From: Ichthyophis bannanicus | Lineage: Eukaryota; Chordata; Amphibia; Gymnophiona; Ichthyophiidae | Assembly (NCBI GenBank): GCA_033557465.1 | Contig: CM066035.1 | Coordinates: 245,848,869 to 245,912,868, forward strand | Reading direction: 5' to 3' | DNA: 64,000 nt | Shown here: positions 1-11,905 of the stretch, one piece after another | Layout of the letters: the number at the start of each line of letters is the position of its first letter | How positions within the stretch are numbered: position 1 is the stretch's first letter | The notes under the pieces: generated by a model | Databases searched by the model: none | What the model saw: the letters and a program-made list of their open reading frames with translations, nothing else | Told to the model about the DNA's origin: nothing | Program-made: the position numbers and the translations under genes

Positions 1-1883
1 TAACAGATTATTAAGACAAGATCTTCCTTGTCTAAAGCCATGTTGGCTGTCTCCCATTAGGCCATGACTATCTAAATGCTGAGTAATTTTATTCTTTATG
101 ATGGTTTCTACCATTTTTCCCGGTACTGACGTGAGGCTCACCGGTCTGTAGTTTCCTGGATCACCCCTGGAAACCTTTTTAAAAATTGGTGTTACATTGG
201 TGATCCTCCAATCTTCAGGTATTAGAGATGATTTTAATGATAGTTCACAGATTACTAATAGCAGGTCTGCAATCTCATATTTCAGTTCTTTCAACACCCT
301 TGGATGTATACTATCCGGCCCAGGTGATTTGCTACTCTTCAGTTTATCTGATAGTTGTAATACATCTTCCCGATGTATCGATATTTCCTTCAATTCTTCT
401 GCACCTTTAAATACCACTTCAGTCATGGGTAACATCCCTACATCTTCCTCAGTAAAGACCGAAGCAAAGAATTCTTTCAGTCTCTCCGCTATCGCATTGT
501 CGCCTCTTAGTGTCCCTTTAACTCCTCTATCATCTAATGGACCAACTGACTCTCTCACAGGTTTTTTGCTGCGAATGTACTTGAAAAAAATCTTTATTTT
601 GCATTTTTCCTTCCACAGCAAGCTTCTTCTCAAATTCTCCCTTTGCCTGCTTTATCAATGCCTTGCATTTGATTTGCCAGTGCTTGTGCTGTTTCCAGGT
701 TTCGTCGTTTGGCTCTTTTTTCCATTTCCTGAAAGATGCTTTTTTGGCAACAACAGCCTCTCTGACCTCACCTTTAAACCATGCTGGCAGTTTTTTGGAC
801 TTCCTTCCACTTTTCTTAAAGCGTGGAATACAGCTGGTCCGGGCTGCCAAGATAGTATTTTTCAACAACACCCAAGCTTGATGTAAGTCTTTAACCTTTG
901 CAACTGCTCCTTTTAGTTTTTTCTTAACTATTTCCCTCATTTTATCATAGTCTCCCTTTCTAAAGTTAAAAGGCAGTACTGTAGATTTCCATACTATCCC
1001 TCCTCCACTAATTAAATCAAAGGCGATCATGCTATGATCACTATTGCCAAGTAGCCCCAACACCCTTATCTCTTGCACTAGATCTGGTGTTCCACTAAGG
1101 ACCAGGTCTAATATGGCTTCCCCTCTGGTCGGTTCATGAACCAGCTGCTCCAAGAAGCAGTCATTTATCTCATCTAGGAATTTTATCTCCCTAGAATGTC
1201 CTGCCGTAACACTGACCCAGTCGATACTGGGGTAATTGAAATCACCCATTATTATTCCTGCACTGTAATGTTTGTTAGCTTCCTTGATTTCTTTGAGCAT
1301 TTCATCATCCATTTGTTCATTCTGGCCCGGTGGTCGATAGTACACCCCCACTGTCATCGCCTTCCCCTTTTTACATGGAATTTCAATCCATAGAGATTCT
1401 ACAGCAAATTTTGTTTCCTGCAAAACTTTAATCCTTTCTGACTCAATGCCCTCTCTAACATAGAGCGCAACCACTCCACCAATTTGATCAGCTCTATCAT
1501 TACGATATAGTTTGTACCCAGGTATCACAGTGTCCCACTGGTTGTCCTCCTTCCACCATGTCTCTGATATTCCAATCATATCTAACCTCTCATTTAGTGC
1601 TATATATTCTAACTCTCCCATCTTATTTTTTAGACTTCTAGCATTTGCATACAAGCATTTTAGAGATTGTATTTTATTCATATTAATCTGGCTATTGGTA
1701 GACATGGGTAATTTGGGATCTTTAAGCTCTGTCTGCTCCATACTCGAGGGCATTTGGGCTACTTTACTCTTTTTTGGAACCTCTCTGCTTTTGGTAGTAT
1801 CCTTCAAGGATACATTCTTCCGAACCATCCGCTCTTGGGCAACTGTCGGCTTTCCCCTATTATCTAGTTTAAAAGCTGCTATT
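1..1883 (-). mobile_element. CR1-clade LINE, copy 1, cut by window edge
   Basis: A CR1-type non-LTR retrotransposon reads on the minus strand. Its reverse transcriptase (RT) part runs off the window start (about 1-529) and its endonuclease part lies at 530-1828. The sequence is closely similar to the more complete copy at 48838-54318. That similarity stops near 1883, just after a shared stretch ending in aaaagctgct, so this is taken as the 5' boundary; beyond it the sequence resembles L1. The copy lacks ORF1 and 5' UTR, the usual 5' truncation of LINEs. The clade call rests on the endonuclease and RT motifs. The precise family is not named. Confidence 0.85.
530..1828 (-). pseudogene. CR1 ORF2 fragment: AP-like endonuclease domain
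   Basis: This open stretch of 432 codons encodes the apurinic endonuclease-like domain that nicks target DNA in CR1 elements. Visible signatures are ANARSLKNK near the start, ISETWW, the GGVVALYVR stretch, the MGDFNYPSIDW motif and GNSDHSMI, which match the E, D, N and H positions of this nuclease family. The frame then enters the basic linker before RT and is lost near 530. RT coding continues in another frame towards the window start, so ORF2 carries at least one frameshift. The first methionine is probably not the true start, because the sibling copy at 51964 has extra upstream residues. It is a decayed retrotransposon gene, not a host gene. Confidence 0.85.
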
Positions 1884-1953
1884 AAACGGGACAGTAGCCT
1901 TTATCACATCTGGCGACTGGTGATCTTCTTAATGTTAGTGTTGTTAAGACTAT

Positions 1954-3368
1954 GGCGTATGTTTACTAAACTGTGGTAACGTTACATAACACACGTTACG
2001 TAACGTTAACGTTACATAACGCGCGTTAAGTAACGTTAACAATCGTTAACATCACATAACGCACGTTATCGTCACTTAATGATCGTTGACGTTCCGCGGC
2101 ACGGTAAACACCGCAGAAGGTGGAGACAGGGCGGAGAGAAGGGGTCAATGGGCAGAGTGTGGGCATGGAGAGGCTCCATTCACACTAACGCACTGATCTG
2201 AAGAGCTGAATCCTAACGCGATTGAAAACCTGCCGTTAGATGCACATATGCAGGAGAGAGAAACCATTTATGTGTCAGCAATGTACAGCCCACGCAGGGA
2301 GCCCAAAAACTATGATAGTAGTGCTCCATGTACAGCAATACCATAGTGCCAAATTATGAATGGCCACTATGGTGATGGTGCAAATGGGGCATAGGGGGCC
2401 GCAGGCGGGACATGTAGCATGGGCAGCTGGGGCACAGGGTGGACCAGGCGGGCGACTAGGTGGCACATAGGAACATAGACACTGGAGATCAGCAAGACAG
2501 CAGTTAACCAAGGCCAAACACAATCCACCAATATCTACCTGGTCCACCCTAGCCAATATTCACTAGGGCACAAACCTGACATCCCCCCAGCCATCCCGCC
2601 CCCATGTGGAGGGGACATAATAGTGGTAGGCAGTGATGGGGGGATGTGAGGATGTCCATGTATGCCCCCCACCCCGGAACCCGCTCCCTAGGCGGGCGCC
2701 TACCTACACAGTGGATGGCCTGGGACTGCGCACTGCCAGCACCGACAGCAAATGGCCACGTCAGCTTGGCAGGGGGGCGTGTGCCCGTACTGGAGGGGGC
2801 ACTGCCACATCCCTGCAGTGGACCTAGGCCATGCCCTGCATCAGTACGTGGTGTGCAGTGCAGTGCTACTCAAATAGTGTGCATGCCTGTAGAGGTCATA
2901 TTTTTGCAGATCTGTGCTTCCAGCCCATAATACCCTTGCCACAATTGCCAACATTCCCTCGGTCCATCTCTCTGCGTCTGTCAGCTGTGTAGAGTCCTGT
3001 CTGCCAGTGCAGGCTGCCACCCCATGTCATGCACTGCTACCCTTTCCTGCACTGCGCCTCTTCATGGTTGCCTTGCCTGTGCCTGATCTGCATGGCACGA
3101 CCACTCCTCTGTCCACCCATTATTGTAACTATCCTGCCACCTCCGCCTCCACTGGGGGACACGTATTCCCATCGTCTGACACCAACTGTTTTTCCGGTAC
3201 TTTACATTGCCAACACCCTGTGCTGTGGTACAGCCGCCCCACCATGTTTGTCATCAGTACTGTCAGCTTGCTGTAACGATGCAACGCCCATGTCTTTATA
3301 TGGGCATCTCTACCTTTACCGCGGAACCTACCGCGAATGACATTACCGCAGTTTAGTAAACATACCCC
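1954..3368 (+). mobile_element. E1: non-coding DNA transposon with TIRs, short copy
   Basis: The left end reads ggcgtatgtttactaaac and the right end gtttagtaaacatacccc, so the termini are inverted repeats. The element is bordered by the triplet tat on both sides (1951-1953 and 3369-3371), which looks like a 3-bp target duplication. The interior shares long stretches with the copies starting at 60697 and ending at 48547 and 55716. No credible protein is encoded; the ORFs inside are GC-rich shadows. At about 1.4 kb it is an internally deleted relative of the 4.5-kb copy at 44075. It sits in the inter-ORF region of the older L1. The superfamily is undecided; a 3-bp duplication suggests a PIF/Harbinger-like transposase in trans, but the sites are not TTA or TAA. 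Confidence 0.75.
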
Positions 3369-3780
3369 TATGTTTTGTTATTTCCAGACCCCAAATACAT
3401 TAACAGGAAAGAACGTGGTGAGACATCTTAAAGCAATTAGACATGCTCATAGCATAATATGTGTAAACCCTAAATGGCTAATACAGCATTAGAAATACTG
3501 TCACTGAATGTCAAGGGAATGACAAATCCTATAAAATGTAAAAAAAAAAATAATCTATTGTCAGTGGGAAGGTGCTGACATAATATATCTTCAAGAAACG
3601 TGCCTTTCAGCACTAGAATAACGGAAGTTGGAATTGGGAGTATTTCAGCATATGTTTCTGCCCCAGCAGTAAAGAAAAATGGGGTGTATCAGTATTGGTT
3701 AGGAAAGCGCTGGTGCCTATAATTAAGGAAACCAGAACGGACCCAAGAGGTTGATGGGCTAAAACCGATCTCCAGATAGG

Positions 3781-5325
3781 TCATAAGAACATAAGATATG
3801 CCATACTTGGTCAGACCAAGGTCCATCAAGCCCAGTATTCTGTTTCCAACAGTGGCCAATCTAGGTCATACGTACCTAGCAGTTTCCCCAAAAGGCACAG
3901 GTTCCACAATGCTTGTATTGAGTCAAGCATTGATATCCTGGGTCCATTCTTAATAATGGTTTATGGACCTTTCCTCCAGGAACTTGTCCAAACCTTTTTT
4001 AAACCCAGCTACACTAACAGCCTTTACTACATCCTCCGGTAACAAATTCCAGAGTTTGATTACACGTTGAGTGAAAAAATATTTTCTTTTACTATTTATT
4101 TATTTATTACAAGTTCTTCTATACCGCACTTTTTAGTATCAGTGTGGTTTACAGATAACAAAAATGTTTTGCAACAGACCAAACGGCCTTAAGCTTACAT
4201 TGTAACAGGATAGATAACTTGGGACTGTAACTGGGATAACTAATTTGTCAAAAAGCAGCGGACCCAGCACAGATCTCTGGGGTACACCAGTATTCACTAG
4301 TCTTAAATAGTTTACCCTGTAGTTTACTAGTCTTAAATAGTTTACCCTGTAGCTTCAATGCATGTCCCCTAGTCTTTCTATATTCTGATAACGTAAACAA
4401 TCGATCTACGTTTACCTGTTCCACTCCGTTCATTAATTTATTTATAGACTTCTATCATATCTCCCCTCAGCCGTCTCTTTTCCAGGTTAAAGAGCCCTAA
4501 CCTTTTTAGCCTTTCTTCATAGGGGTATCCTTCCATCCCCGTTACCATTTTGGTAGCTCTTCTCTGAACCTTTTCTAATAACGTTATATCCTTTTTAAGA
4601 TACGGCGACCAGAATTGCACACAATATTCAAGGTGCGGTCTCACCATGGAACGATATAGAGGCATTATAATATCTTTTGTTTTATTTTCCATTCCTTTCC
4701 TTATGATACCTAGCATTCTATTTGCTCTCTTGGCCGCTGCTGCTCACTGGGCCGAGGGTTTTAACATGTTATCCACAATGACGCCTAAATCTTTTTCCTG
4801 GGTGGTGGTTCCTAATGTGGAACCTTGCATCGTGTAACTATAGTTTGGGTTGTTCTTCTCTAGATACATAACTTTGCACTTGTGCACATTAAATTTCATC
4901 TGCCATTTTGATGCCCAGTCTTCCAATTTATCAAGATCCTCTTGTAATTTTCCACAATCCTCTTGGGTTTTAACAACTTTAAATAGTTTTGTGTCATCTG
5001 CAAATTTGATAACCTCACTCGTTATTCCCTTTTCCAGGTCATTTATGAATATGTCAAAAAGCAGCGGACCCAGCACAGATCCCTGGGTTACACCACTATT
5101 CACCTTTCTCCATTGAGAAAACTGGCCATTTAGCCCTACCCTCTGCTTTCTATCTTTTAACCAGTTCCTGATCCACAATAGAACACTGCCTCCTATCCCA
5201 TGACTCTTTAGTTTTGCCAAAAGTCTCTGATGATGGACCTTGTCAAAGGCTTTCTGAAAGTCCAATACACTATATCAACCGACTCACCTTTGTCTACCTG
5301 TCTACCTGTTTATTCACACCTTCAC
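3781..5325 (-). mobile_element. CR1-clade LINE, copy 2, 5'-truncated, inserted in L1
   Basis: The segment carries the CR1 3' UTR at its left (3785-4090, the same sequence as 48838-49130), the C-terminal part of ORF2 (4438-4716) and RT (4744-5265). RT signatures are MDFQKAFDKVHH, VTQGSVLGPLLF and the catalytic FADDTKL. Similarity to copy 3 ends near 5325 within the FFESVNKQ-coding stretch, so the 5' part is missing. The host L1 endonuclease frame is interrupted at 3780 and resumes around 5330. I did not find a clear target duplication. An L2-like tail and a misplaced copy of RT sequence lie inside (4093-4300). Confidence 0.85.
4093..4238 (-). repeat. L2-type 3' tail inserted in CR1 copy 2
   Basis: On the minus strand this reads as an L2/SINE-like 3' end: an aaaccacactgatac stretch, a gcggtatagaagaactt block and a terminal (aaat)n run. 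It interrupts the CR1 sequence, which in copy 3 runs from aaatatttt straight into the cttaaatagtttaccctg stretch. It is a short 5'-truncated LINE or SINE insertion without coding capacity. Confidence 0.6.
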
Positions 5326-8273
5326 TCTGATGATGACATATATGTCCAACCAGGAGGATCCAGTATACGTCTCACAATTAGTTCATAATTTTAGGTGGCG
5401 ATTTTACTTTAATCCTAAACCTGCTGCTTGATCCTATCCCCTATAGACCTCAACTTAAGACGCAATTGCACGCAATTTTACAGGCCGTGATGGAGTCCTT
5501 AGGTTAGTCGATCTCCGGAGACTTCAACATCCTAATACCAGGGAATATACTTTTTATTCTTTGCCACACAAATCCCAAACTTGAATCGACTTCTTCCTAA
5601 TATAAAAAACCCTGCTTTCCCAACTGCTCTCCTCAGATATACAGAGCATGACAGTATCTGATCATGCTGAGATTACTCTCATCATGGAAATATGTCCTTT
5701 TCGGCAGACCCATGAAACATGGAAACTAGATAAAGCCCTGCTATCGGATGCTGATTTTATTTCTACTATTTGGAAAAAAATACAGAATTATTTCATAAAA
5801 ATCTACCTGCCGATACAGCACTATGGGCCTGATGGGAAGCTTTTAAGGCCACCATATGGTCTCACATAACCACATACTCCATACAAGAGGACATGCAGGG
5901 AAGAAATATTAGCACTGGACACTCAAATCCATGCCGGAGAGTGCTTCCTAAGTAAAGGCAGGGATCCCATGATATTAATGCGGTTACAGAAACTTCGATA
6001 TAGGTACAATTCCATTCTCAGTACTGAAGCCCAAAACAACTGTGAGTCCAACAAAGTCAGTATTATCATGAAAACACTCGAGTGAGTAGGCTGCATGCTA
6101 AAATGTTAAAGACCAGGGATACAGCGACTTGAATTGCAGCAATGCAGAGTGAAACTGGTGAGTAAAGTTACCAAAGTCACACTAATCTTGGAACGGTGTA
6201 GGACATTTTACACCACGCTATATCAAGTCAGAGATCGATTGGGATCCAAAAGCCTTCACTGACTTTGTCTCCACTTGGGAAAGTCAGAGCTTACGGAGGC
6301 ACAGGCCTGTTCATTAGATGCTGATATTAATGTAAAAGACTACAATCGGCAATGAGGCAACTTGCTAGAGGAAAGGCCTCAGGCCCAGACAGACTCCCCT
6401 TGGAGTTTTACAGTATATTCCAAAAAGACTTACTTTCTCCCCTACAGATATATTATAATGGATTGCTAGTGGAAGCCCCATCTGTGGGTGCACTGGCCAA
6501 AGCAAACATAATGATACATCCCAAACCTGGGCAGGACCCACAGAAGGTTGAAATTTATCGGCCCATTTCTCTTTTAAATACAGACTACAAGATCTATGCC
6601 AATATCCTAGCCACTAGATTGGGGAAAGTTTTCACTATGCTTATCCATCCAGATCAATGAGGTTTTATACCAGGAAGATCCACAACTGATAATGGGTGGC
6701 TGCTAGCGCATATACTAACAAAAGCTCAAAACTTTAAAGACCCTATTGTTGGCCTAGCCCTCTATGCAGAAAAGCCTTTTAATAGGCTGGAAAGGCCCTT
6801 CCTCTTTCAAATCCTATAATGGTTTGGGATGGGAGAAAATTGTATTAATAGAATCCAGCTACTATATACATATCCCACAGCACGTATCCATGTTAATTCC
6901 TTACTCTCCACTCCTTTTTTATAACACAGGGACACGAGGCAGGGGTGCCCCTTTCCACACTCCTTTTTAATTTATCTCTAGAACCACTTACCTTAGTAAT
7001 CTATCGGCACAGAGGCATAGAAGGAATAGAAATTGTGAGGTAGCATTGTAAAATTTCTGCATATGCAGTTAATTTGACCAAAACAATGTTAACACCCCTT
7101 AATTCTCATGTCTTATCATCACTTCTCCAGGAGTTTCCTTTCCAAAGTGCACAATCCCCTTTCAAATATTTAGAAGTTCTTACTGGCCCACATTGTAGGA
7201 GTCGATAACTCAGAACATGAAAATATGTAAAAACATTATGTATGTACACACCAATAAATAGACTTCCCTCTTTCTCATGTGGTGGGGTCACTTACAGACC
7301 ATTAAGATAGTATTGGTTCCCAAAATAAATTACATTTTAAGTATGATTACCTTAGTATTTCCATACTCCTTCTACAAGATACTGGGCAAGCTGTTACTGA
7401 TTTTCCTCTGGCAAGGCAAAACCCCAAGAACTGTGACATGGAAACTTAAGTTACCCAAAACCAAAGGCGGGGGTGCATTTCTTGGATTTTTACTGGTTTC
7501 ACATTGCCTCTTTGTTAAAACAAGGGATGCATTGGATCCAAGATGATCTGCTGGAGGACACCCCAACATGGGCATGATTGGAACGTTCTATAGTGGCCCC
7601 CACACCAATGACTCTGCTTATAGGAATGACAATTACATGACAACGGCCCCGCACTATGATTATCCAAGCAACACAGCAGGCTTTCCAGTTAGTAGCGCGA
7701 TATATCAATGAGGCTGAGATATATTCACATGGCATGCCTATCTGGTCAAATGCACAATTTAGAATCAATAGCCAACCTTTCTGTTGCCAGAAATGGCAGC
7801 GGAATGGTATATAGACACTGGGACAGCTTATACACAATAATGCCTTTAAAGTGTTTAATATGTTTCAACTAGAGTTTGAGCTACCCGATAGCTGTCTCTA
7901 TCAGTTGAACCAATTGAGACATTGTCTATGTAAGTAAGGCCAGAGTATCTCCTCCTCAACTTCAACTGGGATGGTCTCTGTTACAGAGGATTAGGGTGAT
8001 GCAAGATTCCACTTGATTAATCTTGAAATTTATTGCCCTCCTCCATTCAGGTGTTACTCGAAGATGTAAAGATGTTGAGAAAATATGGACGGATGAGGCC
8101 GGTGACTCCCTTAATGAAACGGCATGGGTTATATGCTTGGGGCTCCAAATCAGGCTTACCCGAGCCACCTCTCTTGCTCAGACTTTATACTTTCTTGCTC
8201 ATCGAGCATATTTGACTCCTTTGACAGTGGTAAAATGGAAATCGCAGTTAGGAAACTGCTGTTGGTCATGTAT
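5326..8273 (+). pseudogene. Decayed L1 ORF2, endonuclease end through RT and C-terminus
   Basis: The fragments line up in order with the better L1 copy. About 5530-5620 gives EYTFYSLPH, the end of the endonuclease. 5648-5870 gives a linker with SDHAEITLI. 6352-6660 gives RQLARGKASGPDRLPLEFY and YRPISLLNTDYKIYANIL, the first RT motifs, followed by a stop and then GFIPGRSTTDN. About 6940 gives the RQGCPF motif. 7277-7546 gives the post-RT IPKINYIL-like segment. About 8040-8270 gives the C-terminal CWSC. The reading frame changes repeatedly and stops are frequent, so no product is expected. The catalytic YADD block around 7060 is not recognisable. Confidence 0.75.
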
Positions 8274-9692
8274 GTATGATTTATCATTGCCCAAATGTTG
8301 TTTTTTTCATTTTTTATTTATGCAATTTTATACAGTTCACTCCAATATACAATCAAGTGAGGTAATTAAGAAATTGAAACAAATCAAACCAATTTATCGG
8401 GCCTACAAGCTCCCCTAAAAAGCCGTTCCTACAAGTCACAGTGTGCCATCCAGTTACCATCTACCCCTTAGCTCCCTCTTTAGCCACAAGAAAATCATTA
8501 AGCTGGCTCGGTTCATAAAACAAAAATGTTTTACCCTCAAAAATGACCAGACACATCATCGGAAATCTCAAAGCAAAAGTAAGGCCAAGGGAAAGAGTCC
8601 TCGGTCTCAGTGACCTGCCGCCTTTTCTGCGTAAACCTAGACAAATCAGGAAAAATACATACTTTTGAACCAAAGAACTGCTTATTAATATTGTGGAAAT
8701 ACAAACGCATAACAGAGTTACGGTCAAACTCAAGCACAAATGTGGCAATAAATGAAGTTCTTTGAGTAACAACCTCCAGGGATGACTCAAGAAAGGCCAT
8801 AAGATTCAGCCCCTCCGAGCTCTTTCCTGACCATGTCCACTGGAGTCACTAAGGGAGATCTAGGAAATTTCAAAAAATGGAGGTTATTCCTTTGTACTTG
8901 ATTATCCAGATATTCCACTCTCCGATGTATTAAATTCCTATCTTTTACCAATGATTCTCCCAGAACTTGAAACTCCTTAATCTTTCGCTCCAGCTCATCA
9001 CACCTATTGACCAGATTTCCTAACGCTTGTGACTGCTCCACCACACTCTGTGACACAATAGTCAAATCCCCCACAAATCATGAAGAGCAAACTTGAAGAG
9101 AAGAACTAAGACACTGCATGGCTTCCCAAAGGGACTCCATTGTCACCGCATCCACTGCATCCACCTGTTTCTGAAGTTGAAAGAGTCCCGGATCAACATC
9201 TCCCCCCCCCCCCCCCCGTGCGATTTCACTCACTGACCGCTGCACAGTCCCCACAACAGAAACTGCTCCCGCTTCCAGAAGGGAGGAAACTGCCGGGTGA
9301 ACCTCCTGACAAGAGGATGTCTTCATCCACACTGGCATGAGAGCCCTCCTGTTCTTCCTGAGGCCAACCGCTTCCGGGTCTAGACAGCAGAGTGCAGGCA
9401 ATCGGGCTGAATAAAACCCCATTACTGCTGCTTACCGGCAACGCCATGGGCTGACTTAGGAAGGTAAGCTCTGAGGGACCGGCAAAGGTGCAAAATCCTT
9501 CCAGCATTGTTTGCCTCGGCGTCTGGATCTGGGAACCACCCTGGAGTCCAGCCTTCCCCTTCACTTTACACTTGCTCTTATCCAGGCAGGCAAAACCATC
9601 GGCAGTGGGAGGTAAGGAAAAACGAATCCATCCAGCGCCTCTAGACCAGTGCCATCCATTGCTCGAATGTTAATGTCTATTGACAGCAAATA
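8274..9692 (-). mobile_element. HAL1-like insertion: L1 ORF1 without ORF2
   Basis: An insert on the minus strand is bordered by an 11-bp direct repeat, tggtcatgtat, at 8263-8273 and 9693-9703. It contains an L1 ORF1-type coding region (about 9564-8461) followed by an A-rich stretch near 8300-8340 and no ORF2. This is the layout of HAL1 ('half-L1') retroelements. The right flank resumes the old L1, but about 100 bp of L1 coding sequence is missing at the junction, so the target may already have been deleted. The final bases between the A-rich stretch and the repeat are not a clean poly(A). The HAL1 reading is an inference from content and boundaries. Confidence 0.6.
8461..9564 (-). pseudogene. 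L1 ORF1p-like fragments (coiled coil and RRM start)
   Basis: Two or three frames together resemble L1 ORF1 protein, the trimeric RNA chaperone of L1 particles. 9422-9078 carries a leader with Ser/Gly-rich residues. 9074-8787 carries a heptad-like coiled coil (VVEQSQALGNLVNRCDELE) followed by LDNQVQRNNLHFLKFPRSP, the counterpart of the RRNN...GIPEG start of the RRM in the L1 at 24171. 8790-8461 continues into a C-terminal-like part containing FFGSKVCIFPDLSRFTQKRR. The frames differ, so the gene is broken. A run of C residues at 9201-9217 lies in the N-terminal part. Confidence 0.6.
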
Positions 9693-10420
9693 TGGTCATG
9701 TATCTCTCAGTATTTAGGGGTGAAAGATACACTTACATACAGTATTATTGTATACAAGTCATCGGCAGTATTCCCTCATTATAGAAAAAGGATTATATAC
9801 TGTTCGACTAAATGATAAGTTTAGCTCTGAAATTCATACTGACACACTGGAAAGACTCCACACAACTGACAGTAGACCACTGGTGGAACTTGCTTTCTCT
9901 TTATCATTCATATGAAGTGGCCTATGTGGCACAAAATCCCCAATGTTGGGATCTTTTCAAAAAATGGGGTACCCTATACTAACAAGTTATGGTATTGACC
10001 TGAAAAAAAGAATAATTTTATGAATATTGTGGATGCAGGACCTCAAAATGACTTGTACAAATACTCAGTTAATGGGCTGCTACTATGCTGGAAAATTAGA
10101 TGATGTCTCTCAGATGTAACATGTATACTGTATATGGGGTCACTGTTTAGTACTGGATGGTTGTATGTTTATGTTCATATTGTTTTGCTTGCAATAAAAC
10201 TGAATAAAAAAAAAGACTTGGGGCCCAGCCTGCATATCAAGTCTGTAGACCCGATTCTGATCAAGCAGGCACATCTAGCCCCCGTGGAATCAGAATCTGG
10301 TGCCCTTTGAAAATCCTGGATATGTCCCTAACGTGCTCAGATGCTATGCGGTTAGCAACGGGGCATGTTAGGGGCAGAGCAGGGGTGGAGGAAAGGGCTA
10401 ACCAGGTAGTATCGATTTTC

Positions 10421-10510
10421 GATGCTACCCACTTAGCACTCTGTGCCTTAAAGATAGGCAAGGTTTTTCCTCACCTATCTTTCAGGCACAGGGGCTAAGT
10501 GGGTAGCATC
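10421..10510. repeat. 90-bp near-perfect hairpin
   Basis: The left arm begins gatgctacccacttagc and the right arm ends gctaagtgggtagcatc. The arms also pair through gtgcc...ggcac and aagatagg...cctatctt. The loop is about 15 bases around 10461-10474. This is the structure of a small fold-back/MITE-like unit. Confidence 0.8.
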
Positions 10511-10924
10511 AAAAATTGGTGCTACCCGGCTAGTTCCTGCAGCTTCTGGAGTGTGTGACGAGACCCGGATCTTCAATGCTAGGGCCACATATGACCCTGG
10601 CATTGAAAATCCTGGTTAGGCAGAAGGGAAGCGGGCCACCACCCTGTTGAAAATCAGGCCCATAAATACTAGTAAAAGGCATACATATGAAAATGCCAAT
10701 TTCACAATATTGTTATGAAGACTTGTACATGCAGCAGGGCACATAGATTCAAAGGGAGCATGTTCTAGGCCTGGTTTGGGAGTGCAAAAAAATATACACG
10801 TGTTTCTGATTTTGCATGGGAATATAAGTACATGTATGTTAAAAGAAAATCCCTGTGGAGGTTAATTCCATTTTGCACATCCTGCCCCTATACAGCCGAT
10901 CAGAATCGTGGCAAGGAGCAGTAG

Positions 10925-10979
10925 CACCCGATTCTGATCCCGTGGGGGCTAGATGTGCCCACGGGATCAGAATCGGGTC
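10925..10979. repeat. 21-bp arm inverted repeat
   Basis: The arms acccgattctgatcccgtgg and ccacgggatcagaatcgggt pair across a short loop of about 12 bases. Related single arms occur nearby, at about 10250-10260 and 11005-11015, which suggests that the whole region is built from one repeat family. Confidence 0.75.
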
Positions 10980-11888
10980 TAACAGCCTGGACATGCAGTC
11001 TGGGCCCCGATTCTGATTGGCCACATGCCCAGCCATATACCCTGCTAACTCAGCCAGGCTCCTGACTGGAGCATTAGTGCCATGGTGTCCTGTCGCCATG
11101 GCACCATGGCTCCATTCAGGAGCCATGATCCCCGACTATAGAAAATAAACTTCTTTCCCCATAGCCCAACCCCAAACCTGGCCTTCCATGGCCAGAGTCG
11201 GGCTGCAGGGAACCCCCTGCGCACCCTCACTTCTTTGATTTTGCCTGGCTCTGTGGTTCCCCAACATCCAGGGGGACTTATTCCACCTCAAAGATGGAAA
11301 ATGTCCCCCATCTACACGGCCAATCCCAGACATACAGAGCTAACCTCAGAATCGGCCATGTACATCCAGAGTTGCATTCCCGTCCACCGCCCGCCCACCT
11401 CCTCCCGCCCACAAACAGAGCTCCCTGCACAAGTTGGCTGTATGTGTGGGGAGTTCTGTGGCCACCAGTGAGATCCGGATGTCCAGACTCGCTAAACAAG
11501 GATCAGAATGACCCTCCTTGGCTTTTGCATTTCCTCCAAAGCACGCATATGTATCAGCAAATTGCTTGTTTTGGCCAAGGTTTTATGAGAATGATTGAGG
11601 GGACAATTTTAGTTCACCTTCTGTTTTTCTGGAATAATCTAGATAGTAAAAAGTAGACTTCAGGAACTTGGAGGGATATTCTGCAGTGGTGGCTAGCATT
11701 TCTAAAGCGCATAGCCATCGCCGCTGAAGCTTAATCCTGGATATTCAATACTGGGTGATGGGGAAGAGGGGGGGCTGAGTCACAGCAACCAATGCAGTCT
11801 GCAGGGCATGCCGGGCCGTCCATGGGCACGCCGGGCTGTCCTCGGGCATATTTCTGGCTGCATTCCTGCGGACCAGAATCGGCAAATG

Positions 11889-11905
11889 GGCCCATCTTGC
11901 CTGGA
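11889..11905. repeat. Target site duplication of PLE unit, left copy
   Basis: The sequence ggcccatcttgcctgga occurs here and again at 18249-18265, bracketing the PLE inverted pair. Two of the 17 bases (gg) may belong to the element end, so the duplication is 15-17 bp. Confidence 0.85.

Larger units (their letters stand above)
1884..10214 (+). mobile_element. Old L1-clade LINE, decayed, split by three insertions
   Basis: The segments are 1884-1953, 3369-3780, 5326-8273 and 9693-10214. Translated pieces follow the L1 ORF2 at 19874-23671 in order: endonuclease start near 3500 (LSLNVKGMTNPIKCKK), endonuclease end near 5540-5600, RT near 6350-7000, then the C-terminal CWSC region near 8265 and the final KKWGT block near 9960. 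The 3' end has an AATAAA signal and an A-run at about 10194-10214. The interruptions are E1, a CR1 fragment and a HAL1-like insert. The many stops and frameshifts make this much older than the L1 at 19662. Confidence 0.8.
10215..11888. other. Non-coding DNA with hairpins, no gene seen
   Basis: This is the stretch between the L1 poly(A) and the PLE target site. It contains two clear inverted repeats (annotated separately) and recurring phrases such as gattctgat and gatgctaccc, suggesting one or more degenerate non-autonomous repeats. The ORFs here are short, overlap on both strands and show no recognisable domain. Confidence 0.6.

Noticed and set aside
197..886. 229-codon plus-strand ORF over CR1 copy 1
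   Set aside because: It is antisense to the endonuclease/RT coding strand and has no recognisable domain; its counterpart at 50561-51007 is also only antisense.
2275..2930. Several ORFs in E1, Cys- or Pro-rich
   Set aside because: They overlap on both strands, show no domain, and the same region in other E copies does not keep the frames. GC-rich composition explains them.
9201..9217. C-run as a regulatory G-quadruplex
   Set aside because: A single homopolymer run within a decayed ORF1; no set of spaced G-tracts is present.
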